DNA of 64,000 bases from Rhizobium sp. NZLR1 (GCF_017357385.1 NZ_CP071637.1:124001-188000); one strand, 5' to 3'. Counted from the first letter of the stretch, positions 1 to 9,674 are shown. Translations and numbers: made by a program. The notes: generated from the letters alone by a model not told the origin.

Positions 1-820
1 TCGCGGCGATAGCCAACCGCCAGCTCGATTGTCGGTGGTTCTCCGTCGAGAGGGCGACTTACAACCGACCAGGGAAGTAGCGGCTCAACATACGCAGGAA
101 GCAGCGCAATTCCCCTTGTTGAGGCAACGAGCGAAATCCCCATCGCGAAATTGTCAATGCGGTGGGAAGGGGTGATATCGATCCCTTTGTCCCGTAGATA
201 GTCGTCGACGACCGCGCGCAAGACGTGCGGTACGTCGGAAAAGCCAATGATGCTCTCGCTCGCCAAATCTAGAGGGGTGACCACGGAGCCGGCCGCAAGC
301 CGATGATCACTCGGCAGGACGGCGACCAGCGGTTCGCGCGCCACGACTTGGTAGGTAACATCCGGGCGCGGCTCAACGCGCAGAAAGCCGAGGTCAAGCT
401 CACCGCTCTGGAGAGCGTCGGCCACATCGGCGAGTACAGGCTCGATACTTTGAAATCGATCAAAGGCAGTTCGGCGCGCAGGATTTGTGTGACATGCGGC
501 AGCCAATCGACCTCCTGTCCCGTGAGAAAGCCCACAGCAAAGGTAGCCTTGGCAGGCCGTGCCGCGCGTCGGGCTGCAGCAATTGCCTCGTTTGCTTGAC
601 CGAGCGCCAGCCTCGCATGATCGAGAAACGCTGAACCCGCAGGCGTCAGCGTGATCCCACGGGCATTGCGGATGAAAAGCTCGGCGCCGACCTCGAGTTC
701 GAGATCGCGAAGTTGTCGGCTGAGAGACGGCTGTGCGGTATGCAAGCGCTTTTCTGCCGCTACCGTGAGGCTGCCCTCTTCAGCGACCGCGATGAAATAT
801 CGAAGGTGACGCAGTTCCAT
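1..820 (-). pseudogene. LysR-family regulator, frameshifted, 3' end outside window
   Basis: The reading frame from ATG at 820 (MELRHLRYFIAVAEEGSL) gives a typical LysR winged-helix N-terminus (about residues 1-60, with QPSLSRQLRDLE as the recognition helix) and the start of the ligand domain. The homologous frame is lost near 427-430, at a CCGATG run where one base seems to be missing. It continues in the next frame as DVADALQSGELDLGFLRVEP and on to the window edge (LPSDHRLAAG, then FAMGISLVASTRGIALLP). A single-base deletion therefore splits an otherwise intact gene, or the base call is wrong. It faces the SDR gene at 996, the usual arrangement for a LysR regulator of the neighbouring operon. 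TTG at 823 is an alternative start. Confidence 0.8.
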
Positions 821-995
821 CAAGCCATGCCTCTGAGGTATCGCTCGCGAACATATAAAGTCTTTTTCCAGGCCGCAAGGATAACTTATCTATCCCTCAA
901 CGAGATCGAGATCACCCGATGGCAAGCGCTACCGAACACAAGCGCTTCCGAGTGTGAAACCACTTGTTTTTCGAACATAGGAAAAGGAAACCATC

Positions 996-1742
996 ATGGA
1001 AAACCAAGTCATTCTGATCACTGGCGGCCTGACCGGCATCGGTCGGGCAACGGCGGTCGCCGCTGCACAAGCGGGCCATACAGTCGTCGTGTCAGGTCGC
1101 AACAGCGAGACCGGCGAGGCATTGGTCAACAGTTTGCGTGCCGCCGGCGCCGAGGCTGAGTTCGTTCGCGCCGACGTCCGCAACGACGACGATGTTCGCG
1201 CGCTCATCGACCATACCGTCAGCCGGTTCGGCCGGATCGATGCAGCCATCAACAACGCCGGCACGGAAGGCACGCCCGGCCCGATCGGCGATCAGACCGG
1301 TGAAAGCTATGCCCAGACCTTCGACACTAACGTCCTCGGCACGTTGCTGAGCCTGAAGCACGAGCTGCGCATCATGCAGAACCAGGGCCATGGAAGCATC
1401 GTCAACATCTCGTCAACCTATGGCCATGAGGGTGCTGCCGGCGCTTCGATCTACTCGGCCAGCAAGCACGCTGTGGAAGGCCTCACCAAATCCGCGGCTC
1501 TCGAAGCGGCACCACATGGGGTCCGTGTCAATGCGGTGGCACCGGGACCGACCGATACGGGCATGCTCGATCGCTTCACGGGTTCCGAAGACCGGAAGTC
1601 AGCCCTTGCGAGGTCTGTGCCGCTCGGCCGTGTCGGCAAGCCCGATGAACTTGCCGCAGCAATTCTGTTTCTCGCATCACCCGCCGCATCCTTCGTGACG
1701 GGGCAGATCGTTACCGTTGACGGCGGCAAGACGGCTGGCTGA
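996..1742 (+). CDS. SDR-family NAD(P)-dependent oxidoreductase (glucose 1-dehydrogenase-like)
   Basis: A 248-aa classical short-chain dehydrogenase, presumably cytosolic. Visible motifs are the TGxxxGIG dinucleotide-binding loop (residues 9-16), NNAG (86-89), the catalytic Ser near 140 and YSASK with Tyr153/Lys157; the C-terminus [10 protein letters not shown] is standard for the family. An AAAAGGAAA ribosome-binding site precedes the ATG. It is the first gene of a run of five (SDR, hydrolase, SDR, GST, OYE-like reductase) with short gaps, divergent from the LysR gene. Such runs generally reduce or detoxify reactive carbonyls and enones, but the substrate cannot be read from the sequence. Confidence 0.9.
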   Translation: MENQVILITGGLTGIGRATAVAAAQAGHTVVVSGRNSETGEALVNSLRAAGAEAEFVRADVRNDDDVRALIDHTVSRFGRIDAAINNAGTEGTPGPIGDQTGESYAQTFDTNVLGTLLSLKHELRIMQNQGHGSIVNISSTYGHEGAAGASIYSASKHAVEGLTKSAALEAAPHGVRVNAVAPGPTDTGMLDRFTGSEDRKSALARSVPLGRVGKPDELAAAILFLASPAASFVTGQIVTVDGGKTAG

Positions 1743-1775
1743 TTTTCTCAACCGATTTCACACATGGGCTCTGCT

Positions 1776-2612
1776 ATGACCAACTATACCCACGATACCG
1801 TCCCGACGCAGTTCGTCGAGGCCAACGGCATCCGCTTCGCCTACCTCCGGTTCGGCAAGCAAGGCGGCATACCGCTTGTCTTCAACCAACATTACAAAGG
1901 CACGATGGATAACTGGGACCCGGCTGTGACCGATGGGCTTGCCCGGGACCGCGAGGTGATCCTGTTCAACAATGCCGGCGTGGCGAACTCATCCGGTGAG
2001 ACGCCTTCGAGCTTTCAGGAAATGGGTGCTAACGCGATTGCCTTCATTCGGGCGCTAGGCCTCACCAAGGTCGACGTGCTCGGTTTCTCGATCGGTGGCT
2101 TTGTCGCCCAGGAAATCACGCTGCAGGCGCCTGATCTCGTCCGCAAGCTGATTTTAGTCGGCACGGGTCATCGTGGCAACGATATGTCGCAGAGCCAGTC
2201 GAACGCCATCTTTTCGGGCAACTATGATCCGCCTGAACATCTGTGGCTCGCCGTACATTTCTCGCCGTCCGAGACAAGCCGGGCCGCCGGCCTGAAATTC
2301 ATCGAGCGCAAGCTTCGCCGTCAGGAGCGCGATCCGGAAGTCAGCCTGCAGACCGTTGAGGCTCAAGGCGCAGCGATCGGCAAGCACATCATTCCGCGCG
2401 ATGACGCGCTGGATTACCTGAAGACGATCCATCAGCCGGTGTTGGTCGTGCAGGGAAGCAACGACGTCATCATCCCCACCAAGCATTCCTACACCCTGCA
2501 GCAGAACCTGCCGAACGCGCAGTTGATCCTCTATCCGGACGCCAATCACGGCTCGTTCTATCAGTATCCGGAACTGTTCGTGGCGCACGCCAACCTGTTC
2601 CTGAACGTATAA
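1776..2612 (+). CDS. alpha/beta hydrolase
   Basis: A 278-aa alpha/beta-hydrolase-fold protein. The nucleophile elbow is GFSIG (Ser near 105), an acid residue is likely in QGSNDVIIPT, and the catalytic His lies in DANHGSF near residue 258. The oxyanion region is atypical (FNQHYKGTMDNWDP). I chose the ATG that gives MTNYTHDTVPTQFVEANG. An in-frame ATG at 1764 is equally possible, since neither has a strong ribosome-binding site. It follows the SDR by about 30 bp and probably shares its transcript. Esterase, lactonase or C-C hydrolase activity cannot be distinguished. Confidence 0.85.
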   Translation: MTNYTHDTVPTQFVEANGIRFAYLRFGKQGGIPLVFNQHYKGTMDNWDPAVTDGLARDREVILFNNAGVANSSGETPSSFQEMGANAIAFIRALGLTKVDVLGFSIGGFVAQEITLQAPDLVRKLILVGTGHRGNDMSQSQSNAIFSGNYDPPEHLWLAVHFSPSETSRAAGLKFIERKLRRQERDPEVSLQTVEAQGAAIGKHIIPRDDALDYLKTIHQPVLVVQGSNDVIIPTKHSYTLQQNLPNAQLILYPDANHGSFYQYPELFVAHANLFLNV

Positions 2613-2701
2613 ACCGGCCGCCTCACCACAATCCGAGATCGAACGGCGCCTGGCAATAGGCGGACGCCGAACGATCCCTCACACCCCAAGGAGATACCAT
2701 T

Positions 2702-3448
2702 ATGAACGGCTGCAAAGGTAAGACAGCACTCGTCACGGGTGCTTCCCGCGGCATTGGCCGCGCCACGGCACTCGCGCTCGCAAAGGCCGGAGCCCAGGTG
2801 CTCGTGCATTACGGTCGCGGCGCTGACGAGGCAAAGGCCGTCGTCAAGGAAATCCGTGACGCGGGCGGCCGGGCTGAAGCCCTCGGTGCCGACCTGTCCT
2901 CGCCGGCGGGGCCGCATGACCTCGCCAAGCAGGTTCGTGCCATCGTCGGGGATCGTCTCGATATTCTCGTCGCCAATGCCGGTACGTCACAGGCCGCGAC
3001 GATAGAAGAGACGACAGTCGAGGATTTCGATCGGCTGTTTGCCGTCAACGTCCGCGCTCCCTTCTTCCTTGTCCAGCAGCTTTTGCCGATCCTCGGCGAA
3101 CGCTCGAGCGTCGTGCTGCTGTCGTCGCTCGCAGCGGATGCTGCGGTGGGAAACCTATCGGCCTATGCATCGACCAAGGGCGCCATCGATACCCTCGTCA
3201 AGCATTTCGCCGCGGCGCTTGGCCCGAGGGGTATCCGCGTCAATGCCGTCGCACCGGGCGTCGTCCCGACCGACATGTCGAATTTTGCGAAGACCGACCA
3301 GGGTCGTGAATTCACGCTCGGCATGCAGGCGCTGAAGCGGATGGCCGAGCCAGAGGACATTGCGGACGCTGTGGCATTCCTTGCCTCTGAAAACGCCCGC
3401 TGGGTGACCGGCGACACGCTGCATGTCGACGGCGGCTCCAAGCTCTGA
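2702..3448 (+). CDS. SDR-family oxidoreductase (FabG-like)
   Basis: A 248-aa short-chain dehydrogenase with TGASRGIG at residues 12-19, ANAG at 91-94, Ser141/142 and YASTK with Tyr155/Lys159. The C-terminus (WVTGDTLHVDGG) is family-typical. A CCCAAGGAG ribosome-binding site lies about 8 bp before the ATG. It is the second SDR of this run and clearly diverged from the one at 996 (different cofactor loop and substrate loop), so it is not a recent duplicate. It belongs to the same putative operon. Confidence 0.9.
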   Translation: MNGCKGKTALVTGASRGIGRATALALAKAGAQVLVHYGRGADEAKAVVKEIRDAGGRAEALGADLSSPAGPHDLAKQVRAIVGDRLDILVANAGTSQAATIEETTVEDFDRLFAVNVRAPFFLVQQLLPILGERSSVVLLSSLAADAAVGNLSAYASTKGAIDTLVKHFAAALGPRGIRVNAVAPGVVPTDMSNFAKTDQGREFTLGMQALKRMAEPEDIADAVAFLASENARWVTGDTLHVDGGSKL

Positions 3449-3490
3449 TTGCAACCCCATTGCCAAACCCATCACTCAAGGACAGTCATC

Positions 3491-4135
3491 ATGAACGCCA
3501 ACTTGAAACTCTACCAGTCGAACGGCTCGCCGAATTCCCGCCGCGTCCGCATCTTCCTTGCCGAAAAGGGTGTCACGCTCACCCAGGTGGCGATTGATCT
3601 CGGCGCCAAGGAGCAGTTTTCCGACGCCTATGTCGCGATCAACCCACGCCGGGTTGTCCCCACACTCGTGCTGGAAGACGGAACCGTGATCGGCGAAGTC
3701 CCCGCCATCATGCGCTATCTCGACGAAGCTTTCCCGACCAAACCTTTGCTCGGCGCAGATGCCAAGGAGAAAGCCGTCATCCAGATGTGGGAACGACGGA
3801 TGGAGCTTGAAGGCTTCGCGGCCGTCATGGAAACGGTCCGCAACCGCGCCGCCGGCCTGAAGGGACGCGCGATTGCCGGCCCGCATGATTACGAGCAGAT
3901 TCCGGCCCTGGTCGACCGCGGCATGGAACGGGTGAAGGATTTCTACACCGACCTCGAAGCCCGTCTCAACGAGCAACCGTTCGTAGCCGGACCCGCCCTA
4001 TCGGCCGCCGACATCACCGCCTTCGTAACGATCGGTTTCGCCACCAATGCGCTCCAGCTCGCGATCCCCGAAGCGAACGCGGCGACCAGTCGCTGGTACA
4101 ACGCCCTGGCAGCCCGCGAAAGCTTCTCGGCCTGA
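3491..4135 (+). CDS. glutathione S-transferase family protein
   Basis: About 214 aa with an N-terminal thioredoxin-like domain (LYQSNGSPNSRRVRIFLAEKG; Ser/Asn in the glutathione-activating region; VPTLVLEDGTVIGEVPAIMRYLDE is the conserved cis-Pro/ES region) and an all-helical C-terminal domain ending with ALSAADITAFVTIGF (N-capping box). The ATG at 3491 is preceded by CAAGGACAG; an in-frame extension to 3449 has no ribosome-binding site and lacks homology. Placement between an SDR and an Old Yellow Enzyme-type reductase fits conjugation or removal of electrophiles. Confidence 0.9.
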   Translation: MNANLKLYQSNGSPNSRRVRIFLAEKGVTLTQVAIDLGAKEQFSDAYVAINPRRVVPTLVLEDGTVIGEVPAIMRYLDEAFPTKPLLGADAKEKAVIQMWERRMELEGFAAVMETVRNRAAGLKGRAIAGPHDYEQIPALVDRGMERVKDFYTDLEARLNEQPFVAGPALSAADITAFVTIGFATNALQLAIPEANAATSRWYNALAARESFSA

Positions 4136-4180
4136 CCTCTCAAATCCAGCTCCGTCTCCCAAGAACATTGGCAGGTACAT

Positions 4181-5308
4181 ATGATGTCCAAGCTCTTCAC
4201 TTCAGTGCGGATCGGCGCGCTTGACCTCAGTCATCGCGTCGTCCATGCCCCAACGACCCGACTGCGTGCGCTGGCGGACGAGACACCCAGCCCGATGATG
4301 GTGGACTATTATCGCCAGCGGGCATCGCAGGGCGGTCTGTTCATCACCGAGTCCGCCCATCCCTCGCACGACAGCCGCGGTTATATTGGCGCGCCCGGCA
4401 TCTATACAGACGCCCATGTGGCGGGATGGCGGCAGATCACCGACGCCGTCCATGCCAAGGGTGGTTTGATCATCATGCAGATCGCTCATGATGGCCGTCA
4501 GAGCCATGTCGATCTCAGCGATGGCGGCGCTCCGATAGCGCCATCCGTTGTGCCGTTCGAAGGAAAGGCCTTCACGCAAAACGGCCGGGTTCCCGTTTCG
4601 CCGCACCGGGAGATCGCACTCGAGGAAATCCCGGTGCTGATCGAAAGTTTCCAACGCGGTGCCGAGCGGGCCAAGGCTGCCGGCTTCGACGGAATCGAAC
4701 TGCATGCCGCAAACGGCTATCTCGTCGACACCTTCCTTCAGGACGGCACGAACAAGCGCACCGACGCTTACGGTGGCTCGATCACCAATCGGATGCGTTT
4801 CCCGCTCGAACTCACCGCGGCCTTGATCTCGGTATTCGGCGCCGATCGCGTCGGCGTCCGTATCTCGCCGAGCGGCACCTGGGGGGCGATTTCGGACAGC
4901 GATCCACAGGCGACGTTCGGCGCATTTGCCGAGGCCTTGAACGCCTACGGTCTGGCCTACCTGCACATTATCGAACCGCGCGTCAGCGGTGTCGAAACTG
5001 TGCATGAAGGGCAGGCACCTGTCGCATCCTCCTATCTGCGCAAAATCTTCAAGGGGCCCATCATCGCCGCCGGCGGATTTGATCGCGCCGACGCCGAGTC
5101 GATCATAGAACGTGGTGATGCTGACGCTGTTGCGTTCGGTCGGTTCTTCACATCGAACCCCGATCTGCCGGAACGGTTTCGTCGCAACCTGCCGCTCACG
5201 CCCTATGTGCGCGAAGCCTTCTGGGGTGGTGACGAACGGTATTATACGGACTTCCAGCCTATGGCCGGCGATACCCCAACGCAGTTGCATAGTCTCGTCA
5301 AGAATTAG
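4181..5308 (+). CDS. alkene reductase, Old Yellow Enzyme family (NemA-like)
   Basis: A 375-aa FMN-dependent TIM-barrel ene-reductase. QIAHDGR (residues 100-106) corresponds to the family's Q-x-x-H-x-GR flavin and active-site strand, and the substrate-activating pair is His175/Asn178 in ELHAANGYL. This is followed by the conserved DGTNKRTDAYGGSITNR segment and the C-terminal GGFDRADAESIIERGDADAVAFGR phosphate-binding region. The second ATG at 4184 is an alternative start. Family members reduce activated C=C bonds of enones, nitroalkenes and nitrate esters with NAD(P)H. It is the last gene of the first operon. Confidence 0.9.
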   Translation: MMSKLFTSVRIGALDLSHRVVHAPTTRLRALADETPSPMMVDYYRQRASQGGLFITESAHPSHDSRGYIGAPGIYTDAHVAGWRQITDAVHAKGGLIIMQIAHDGRQSHVDLSDGGAPIAPSVVPFEGKAFTQNGRVPVSPHREIALEEIPVLIESFQRGAERAKAAGFDGIELHAANGYLVDTFLQDGTNKRTDAYGGSITNRMRFPLELTAALISVFGADRVGVRISPSGTWGAISDSDPQATFGAFAEALNAYGLAYLHIIEPRVSGVETVHEGQAPVASSYLRKIFKGPIIAAGGFDRADAESIIERGDADAVAFGRFFTSNPDLPERFRRNLPLTPYVREAFWGGDERYYTDFQPMAGDTPTQLHSLVKN

Positions 5309-5386
5309 CTTAGGCAGGAAACTGCGTCGCTCCGAGCTCCGGCTCAATTTTTCAAAGTTGGTCCCACGTAACTTTCTGGCGATGCA

Positions 5387-6301
5387 TCAAGCAATCTCGA
5401 CTTCGCGGCCAGGAAACGCACCAATCACCCAATCTGAAAAGATCTGTGTTGAGGCCGGAACCGTTCCTTTAGGAAGCGCAAGATAGAAAGCGTGGCGAGC
5501 AATCGGAGGCGCATCGACGGGCTGTATCAACGACCCCTTGTTGAGGAAGTTCTCTATCAGAGGAGGACCGATCAGAGCGAAGCCTTGGCCATCGAGAGCT
5601 GCCTGAACCAAATTGGTGTAGGAGTTGACCGTGATGCCGGTCCGAGCCTTGCCCATGTCGATCCCGAGGGTGTGGAAATACTTCGCCCACCGGGTTTGCT
5701 CGTCGTAAGGACCTTCGAGATGAATGAGAGGCTGCTGAAGTAGATCGATGGGGGTCAGTCTGGTCCCGGATGGCAACAGCTTGTCTGAGCAAGTGGGACT
5801 GATGGACTGACGGCTGAGAAAAGTCGCCTCGGCATTGTCAGGTTGCGCATCACCGTATCGGATAGCAACATCGATATTGTCGTCGAAGCCCAGGTTTCCG
5901 TCGGAAACGATAAACCGCAGCTCGATGTCCGGATGGATTGCCCTGAACTCGCCAAGCCTTGGCATCAGCCAATAGGTCATGAAACCCGGCGTGGTCCCGA
6001 CATTGACGACATTGGTGTCGGCTTGCCTGGTGATCTCCGCTGTCGCCCGAAGCGCTCTCTCCAAGGCATCGGAAATAGCTACATGATACCGCTCTCCGGC
6101 CTTCGTCAGCCTGACTGAGCGCTGCAAGCGCTGAAACAGCGGGACACCAAGGAATCTCTCCAGCGCTTGGATCTGCTGGCTGACAGCCACGCGTGAGACA
6201 TTGAGTTCCATCGCCGCCTTGGTAAAGCTAAGCTGACGTCCAGCGGCTTCGAAGGTCACGAGGTGGTTCGGGGGTGGCAGTCTTGACCGAAGCTTTTGCA
6301 T
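5387..6301 (-). CDS. LysR-family transcriptional regulator (GcvA-like subgroup)
   Basis: About 304 aa from the ATG at 6301 (MQKLRSRLPPPNHLVTFEAAGR), which places the conserved LPPLxxLxxFEAAAR start of GcvA-type regulators at the N-terminus. Upstream starts at 6319 (ATG) and 6421 (GTG) remain open and none has a convincing ribosome-binding site. The winged helix is SFTKAAMELNVSRVAVSQQIQALE, and a periplasmic-binding-like effector domain follows. It is transcribed divergently from the quaternary-amine ABC operon starting at 6463, so the 160-bp gap between them probably holds its operator. Confidence 0.88.
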   Translation of the reverse strand: MQKLRSRLPPPNHLVTFEAAGRQLSFTKAAMELNVSRVAVSQQIQALERFLGVPLFQRLQRSVRLTKAGERYHVAISDALERALRATAEITRQADTNVVNVGTTPGFMTYWLMPRLGEFRAIHPDIELRFIVSDGNLGFDDNIDVAIRYGDAQPDNAEATFLSRQSISPTCSDKLLPSGTRLTPIDLLQQPLIHLEGPYDEQTRWAKYFHTLGIDMGKARTGITVNSYTNLVQAALDGQGFALIGPPLIENFLNKGSLIQPVDAPPIARHAFYLALPKGTVPASTQIFSDWVIGAFPGREVEIA

Positions 6302-6462
6302 AAAGCTGAGCTTACGCATATCGTAGGAATTAAGCAACTTGCCATCGCCTGTATGGAACGTAAGCTGACCCCTGCTTGATAACAATAATTCAACATACGA
6401 CGCCGGAAGCTTGATGCTCACCGCCGAACGTTCAGGCGTAATTTGTTCGAAAGGGGAACGAC

Positions 6463-7434
6463 ATGAAATCTATTCTCGCAGCAATCGGCTTGCTTGGCGC
6501 GAGCCTGCTTGCCAGCGTCACCAACGCGAATGCCGCCTGCGGCAATGTTACGATCACCGAGATGAACTGGTCATCGGCCGCGGTGGTCACCGCCGTCTCC
6601 AGCTTCCTGATGGAGCAAGGCTACGGCTGCACTGTCAAGAAGGTGCCGACCTCCACTGTTCCGGCACTCACCTCGCTTGCCGAAACCGGGCAGCCCGACA
6701 TTCTGACCGAGGTCTGGCCAGGTGTGGCCGATGTCTATTACAAGCTCGAAAAGGAAGGCAAGATCGTCAAGGTCGGCGACGTGCTGTCCGATGGCGGCGA
6801 AGACGGCTGGTGGATTCCCCAGTACCTGGCTGATGCCCATCCAGAGCTAAAGACCCTTGATGGCATTCTGGCAAATCCGAAGCTCGTCGGTGGTAAGTTC
6901 AACAATTGCCCGGTCGGCTGGGGCTGCCGTACGTCGGATGACAATTTGATCAAGGCGTTTGAGCTCGAAAAACACGCGATCGAGATCTTCAACCACGGAT
7001 CCGGCGAGACGCTCGCCGCTTCGATTGCTTCGGCTAACACCGCGAAGGAACCATGGTTCGGCTACTACTGGGCACCGACAAGCGTGCTCGGCAAGTACAA
7101 GATGTTCAAGGTCGACATGGGGCCAATCGACAAGGACAAGGCAAAGTGCAACGCGACCGCCGATTGCGCGACACCCGGCAAGACCGGCTGGCCGAGCGCG
7201 ACCGTGCTCACCACTATGGGCAAGGCCTTTCACGACAAGAACCCGGAATTGGTCGCTCTCATGAGCAAGGTCAGCTTCAAGAACTCGCAAATGAACGAAC
7301 TGCTCGCCTGGCAGGAAGACAACAAAGCGACTGCCGACGAGACGGCGGTCCACTTCCTGACGACCTACAAGGACGTCTGGCCAAGCTGGCTTTCTGAAGA
7401 CGCCAAGGCCAAGATCAGCGCCATCGTCAAGTAA
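6463..7434 (+). CDS. quaternary-amine ABC transporter substrate-binding protein (ProX/OpuAC family)
   Basis: A 323-aa periplasmic binding protein. A Sec signal peptide covers about residues 1-24, with cleavage expected at ANA-A. The mature part carries the OpuAC-fold pattern (ITEMNWSSAAVVTAVSSFLMEQGYGC; QPDILTEVWPG; GWWIPQYL; GYYWAPT). Aromatic residues (W, Y) abundant in the pocket segments suit binding of a quaternary ammonium headgroup. It is followed by its permease and ATPase. A perfect 8-bp stem-loop after its stop may raise its expression relative to the downstream genes. Glycine betaine, choline or a related betaine is likely; the exact ligand is unknown. Confidence 0.9.
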   Translation: MKSILAAIGLLGASLLASVTNANAACGNVTITEMNWSSAAVVTAVSSFLMEQGYGCTVKKVPTSTVPALTSLAETGQPDILTEVWPGVADVYYKLEKEGKIVKVGDVLSDGGEDGWWIPQYLADAHPELKTLDGILANPKLVGGKFNNCPVGWGCRTSDDNLIKAFELEKHAIEIFNHGSGETLAASIASANTAKEPWFGYYWAPTSVLGKYKMFKVDMGPIDKDKAKCNATADCATPGKTGWPSATVLTTMGKAFHDKNPELVALMSKVSFKNSQMNELLAWQEDNKATADETAVHFLTTYKDVWPSWLSEDAKAKISAIVK

Positions 7435-7440
7435 CGTCTC

Positions 7441-7468
7441 GGGTCCGCGGCAATCCGCTTGCGGACCC
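7441..7468 (+). other. intercistronic stem-loop between binding protein and permease
   Basis: GGGTCCGC (7441-7448) and GCGGACCC (7461-7468) form a perfect 8-bp stem with a 12-nt loop immediately after the binding-protein stop codon. There is no following T-run, so it is better read as an mRNA-stabilising or attenuating hairpin than as a full terminator. Confidence 0.5.
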
Positions 7469-7536
7469 CATCACGTTCGATCCTTGTCTCAAGGGCAGCG
7501 TCAACCTGTCCCTCAAGCTTCAGATCCTGGGTGCTC

Positions 7537-8586
7537 ATGGCTTTTTACGATGGACTGTTCAATCACCTTGGTCTTCGTGACTGGTGCGACGCTTCGGCCT
7601 CGACTGGCCCTGTCAGCATGGCCGACCTGATCAAGAAGAGCAAAGAGGCAGGTGGGCCGCCGCCCTCATTAATGGATGCTCCCTTTCCCTCGCTCGACGC
7701 CTTCCACGATGCCTGCCGGGCCATTCCACGAACGCGCGATTTTACGTCGGGGATAGAAAGCGGCTTCCTATACATCCGCGTAGCGCTGAAGACGGTGCTC
7801 GATCCCCTGACCCAGCCGCTGTCCTGGCTGCTCGATTCATCGCTGCGCTTGGTTGAGATTGCGCCCTGGTGGGCGATGGTCCTGGCGCTTCTGGTCTTGG
7901 TCTACCTCGCGTCCCGCTCGTGGTCGATCCTGGCATTGGTCGCTGCGGGGCTTCTGGTTCTCGGCGTCGTCGATCACCTTCACTATGCGTTGCAGACCAT
8001 GGCGATCGTCTTTTCCTGCACCTTCATTTGCATTCTGGTTGGCATCCCGATCGGCATACTCATGGCGAAGAGCAAACGGATGGAGCGGCTTTCGCTTCCC
8101 GTGCTCGACATGCTCCAGACGCTGCCGTCCTTCGTCTACCTCATTCCGCTGATCTTCCTGTTTTCGGTGACGGAATCGAAGCTCTACGGCATCGCCATCA
8201 TCCTTTACGCGGTGGTCCCAGTTATTCGTCTGACCAATCTCGGTATCCGCATGGTTGACGGCAGTGTCGGCGAAGCCGCCGATGCGTTTGGCATGGATGG
8301 GTGGCAGAAGTTGTTCCGGGTCGAGATGCCGCTGGCATTGCCGAGCATCATGGCGGGGGTCAATCAGACGATCATGATGGCGCTGTCTATGGTGGTCATC
8401 GCATCGCTGGTCTCGGCCCCTGGCCTTGGTGTCCTCGTCCTGCGTGGTATCAACAATCTCGAACTTGGGACCGGGCTTGTCGCAGGTTTTGGCATTGTGC
8501 TGCTCGCAATCATGTTCGACCGGGTCAGCAAGGTCTCGATGTCGCGTATCAATGGAACTCTCCAGCCACGGGGAGAGCGCCCTTGA
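7537..8586 (+). CDS. quaternary-amine ABC transporter permease (ProW-like)
   Basis: About 349 aa from ATG 7537 (MAFYDGLFNHLGLRDWCD). A hydrophilic N-terminal stretch of about 80 residues is followed by several membrane segments (LALLVLVYLASRSWSILALVAAGLLVLGVV; FSCTFICILVGIPIGILMA; FVYLIPLIFLFS). The binding-protein-dependent transport EAA loop is GEAADAFGMDGWQKLFRVEMPLALPSIMAG. The frame is open up to 7459, but the longer N-terminus has no ribosome-binding site and looks like intergenic translation. The stop overlaps the ATPase start by 4 bp, showing translational coupling. Confidence 0.88.
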   Translation: MAFYDGLFNHLGLRDWCDASASTGPVSMADLIKKSKEAGGPPPSLMDAPFPSLDAFHDACRAIPRTRDFTSGIESGFLYIRVALKTVLDPLTQPLSWLLDSSLRLVEIAPWWAMVLALLVLVYLASRSWSILALVAAGLLVLGVVDHLHYALQTMAIVFSCTFICILVGIPIGILMAKSKRMERLSLPVLDMLQTLPSFVYLIPLIFLFSVTESKLYGIAIILYAVVPVIRLTNLGIRMVDGSVGEAADAFGMDGWQKLFRVEMPLALPSIMAGVNQTIMMALSMVVIASLVSAPGLGVLVLRGINNLELGTGLVAGFGIVLLAIMFDRVSKVSMSRINGTLQPRGERP

Positions 8587-9674
8587 CCGACCAGCCGAAG
8601 ATTTCGATCCGAGACCTCTACAAAATATTCGGCCCCCACCCTCATTCCATGGTGCCGAAGGTTCATGGTGGCATGGGCAAGGCCGAGCTTCTCGAAAAGC
8701 ACGGTCATGTCCTCGGGCTGAGAGACATCAACGTCGATATGCGCCGCGGCGACATCACCGTCATCATGGGCCTTTCGGGATCGGGGAAGTCGACCCTGAT
8801 CCGGCATCTGAACGGTCTGATCAGTCCCACTGCCGGTGAAATCCTGCTGGACGGCATCGATGTGGCTGGCTTGACGGGAAAGGCACTTCGCGAGCTGCGA
8901 CGCTTCCGCATGTCGATGGTGTTTCAGAGCTTCGCCCTGATGCCGCACATGCGTGTGGTCCAGAATGTCGAGATGGCGCAGGACGTCAGGGGCGACAACA
9001 AGACCGAGGCGCGGGAAAATGCCATCCGCTGGCTGGCGCGGCTCGGGCTCAAGGGTTACGAGAACCATTACCCGCACCAGCTTTCCGGTGGTATGCAGCA
9101 ACGCGTCGGCATTGCGCGCGCACTTGCCTCCAATTCTGATGTCATGCTGATGGACGAGGCCTTCTCGGCGCTCGATCCGCTGATGCGCACCGACATGCAG
9201 AGCCTGCTGCTCGATCTGCAGCACGAGCTTTCGAAGACCATCATCTTCATTACCCACGATCTCGATGAGGCGCTCCGGCTCGCTGATCACCTTGTCATCC
9301 TCAAGGATGGCGTCGTCGTCCAGCAGGGCGAGCCGCAGAGCATCATCCTCAATCCCGCCGATGCCTATATCGAGAAGTTTGTCGATGACATCAACCGGGC
9401 TCGCGTCCTGCGCGCCGGCTCCGTCATGGTCTCGGATGTTGCGAATGGCACGGGGACCTTCGGCGAGGTGGATATCGACGACAACCTCGATACGGTCATG
9501 GCCCGCTCGGAAGGCGATCTTGCAAGCAGCTTGACGGTCGTGAAGGACGGACTACCGGTCGGGGTGATCAGAATGCAGGACGTCTTCAGGGCGTTGGTGC
9601 CGCGGCATTCGGTAAGGCCGGTCAGCGTCGAAAACGCGACCGCCGGGACAGTCAAACAGGAGCAGGCCACTTGA
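8583..9674 (+). CDS. quaternary-amine ABC transporter ATP-binding protein (ProV-like)
   Basis: About 363 aa, starting at TTG 8583 in a TTGA overlap with the permease stop and preceded by GGGGAGAG. The domain order is a ProV-type N-terminal extension, Walker A GLSGSGKST, Q-loop VFQSFALMPH, signature LSGGMQQR, Walker B VMLMDEAFSALD and H-loop ITHDLDEAL. A C-terminal part of about 90 residues (MVSDVANGTGTFGEV onward) sits where ProV homologues carry CBS domains and is at most one short CBS-like unit. An upstream in-frame extension to 8301 lies within the permease and is rejected. Confidence 0.9.
   Translation: MTDQPKISIRDLYKIFGPHPHSMVPKVHGGMGKAELLEKHGHVLGLRDINVDMRRGDITVIMGLSGSGKSTLIRHLNGLISPTAGEILLDGIDVAGLTGKALRELRRFRMSMVFQSFALMPHMRVVQNVEMAQDVRGDNKTEARENAIRWLARLGLKGYENHYPHQLSGGMQQRVGIARALASNSDVMLMDEAFSALDPLMRTDMQSLLLDLQHELSKTIIFITHDLDEALRLADHLVILKDGVVVQQGEPQSIILNPADAYIEKFVDDINRARVLRAGSVMVSDVANGTGTFGEVDIDDNLDTVMARSEGDLASSLTVVKDGLPVGVIRMQDVFRALVPRHSVRPVSVENATAGTVKQEQAT

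Noticed and set aside
4202..5347. Long open frame antisense to the Old Yellow Enzyme gene
   Set aside because: It is a shadow in a GC-rich gene with strong FMN motifs on the other strand; its own translation has no family features.
8301..8582. N-terminal extension of the ProV-like ATPase into the permease gene
   Set aside because: The TTG at 8583 has a GGGGAGAG site and a 4-bp overlap with the permease stop; the extension encodes no known domain.
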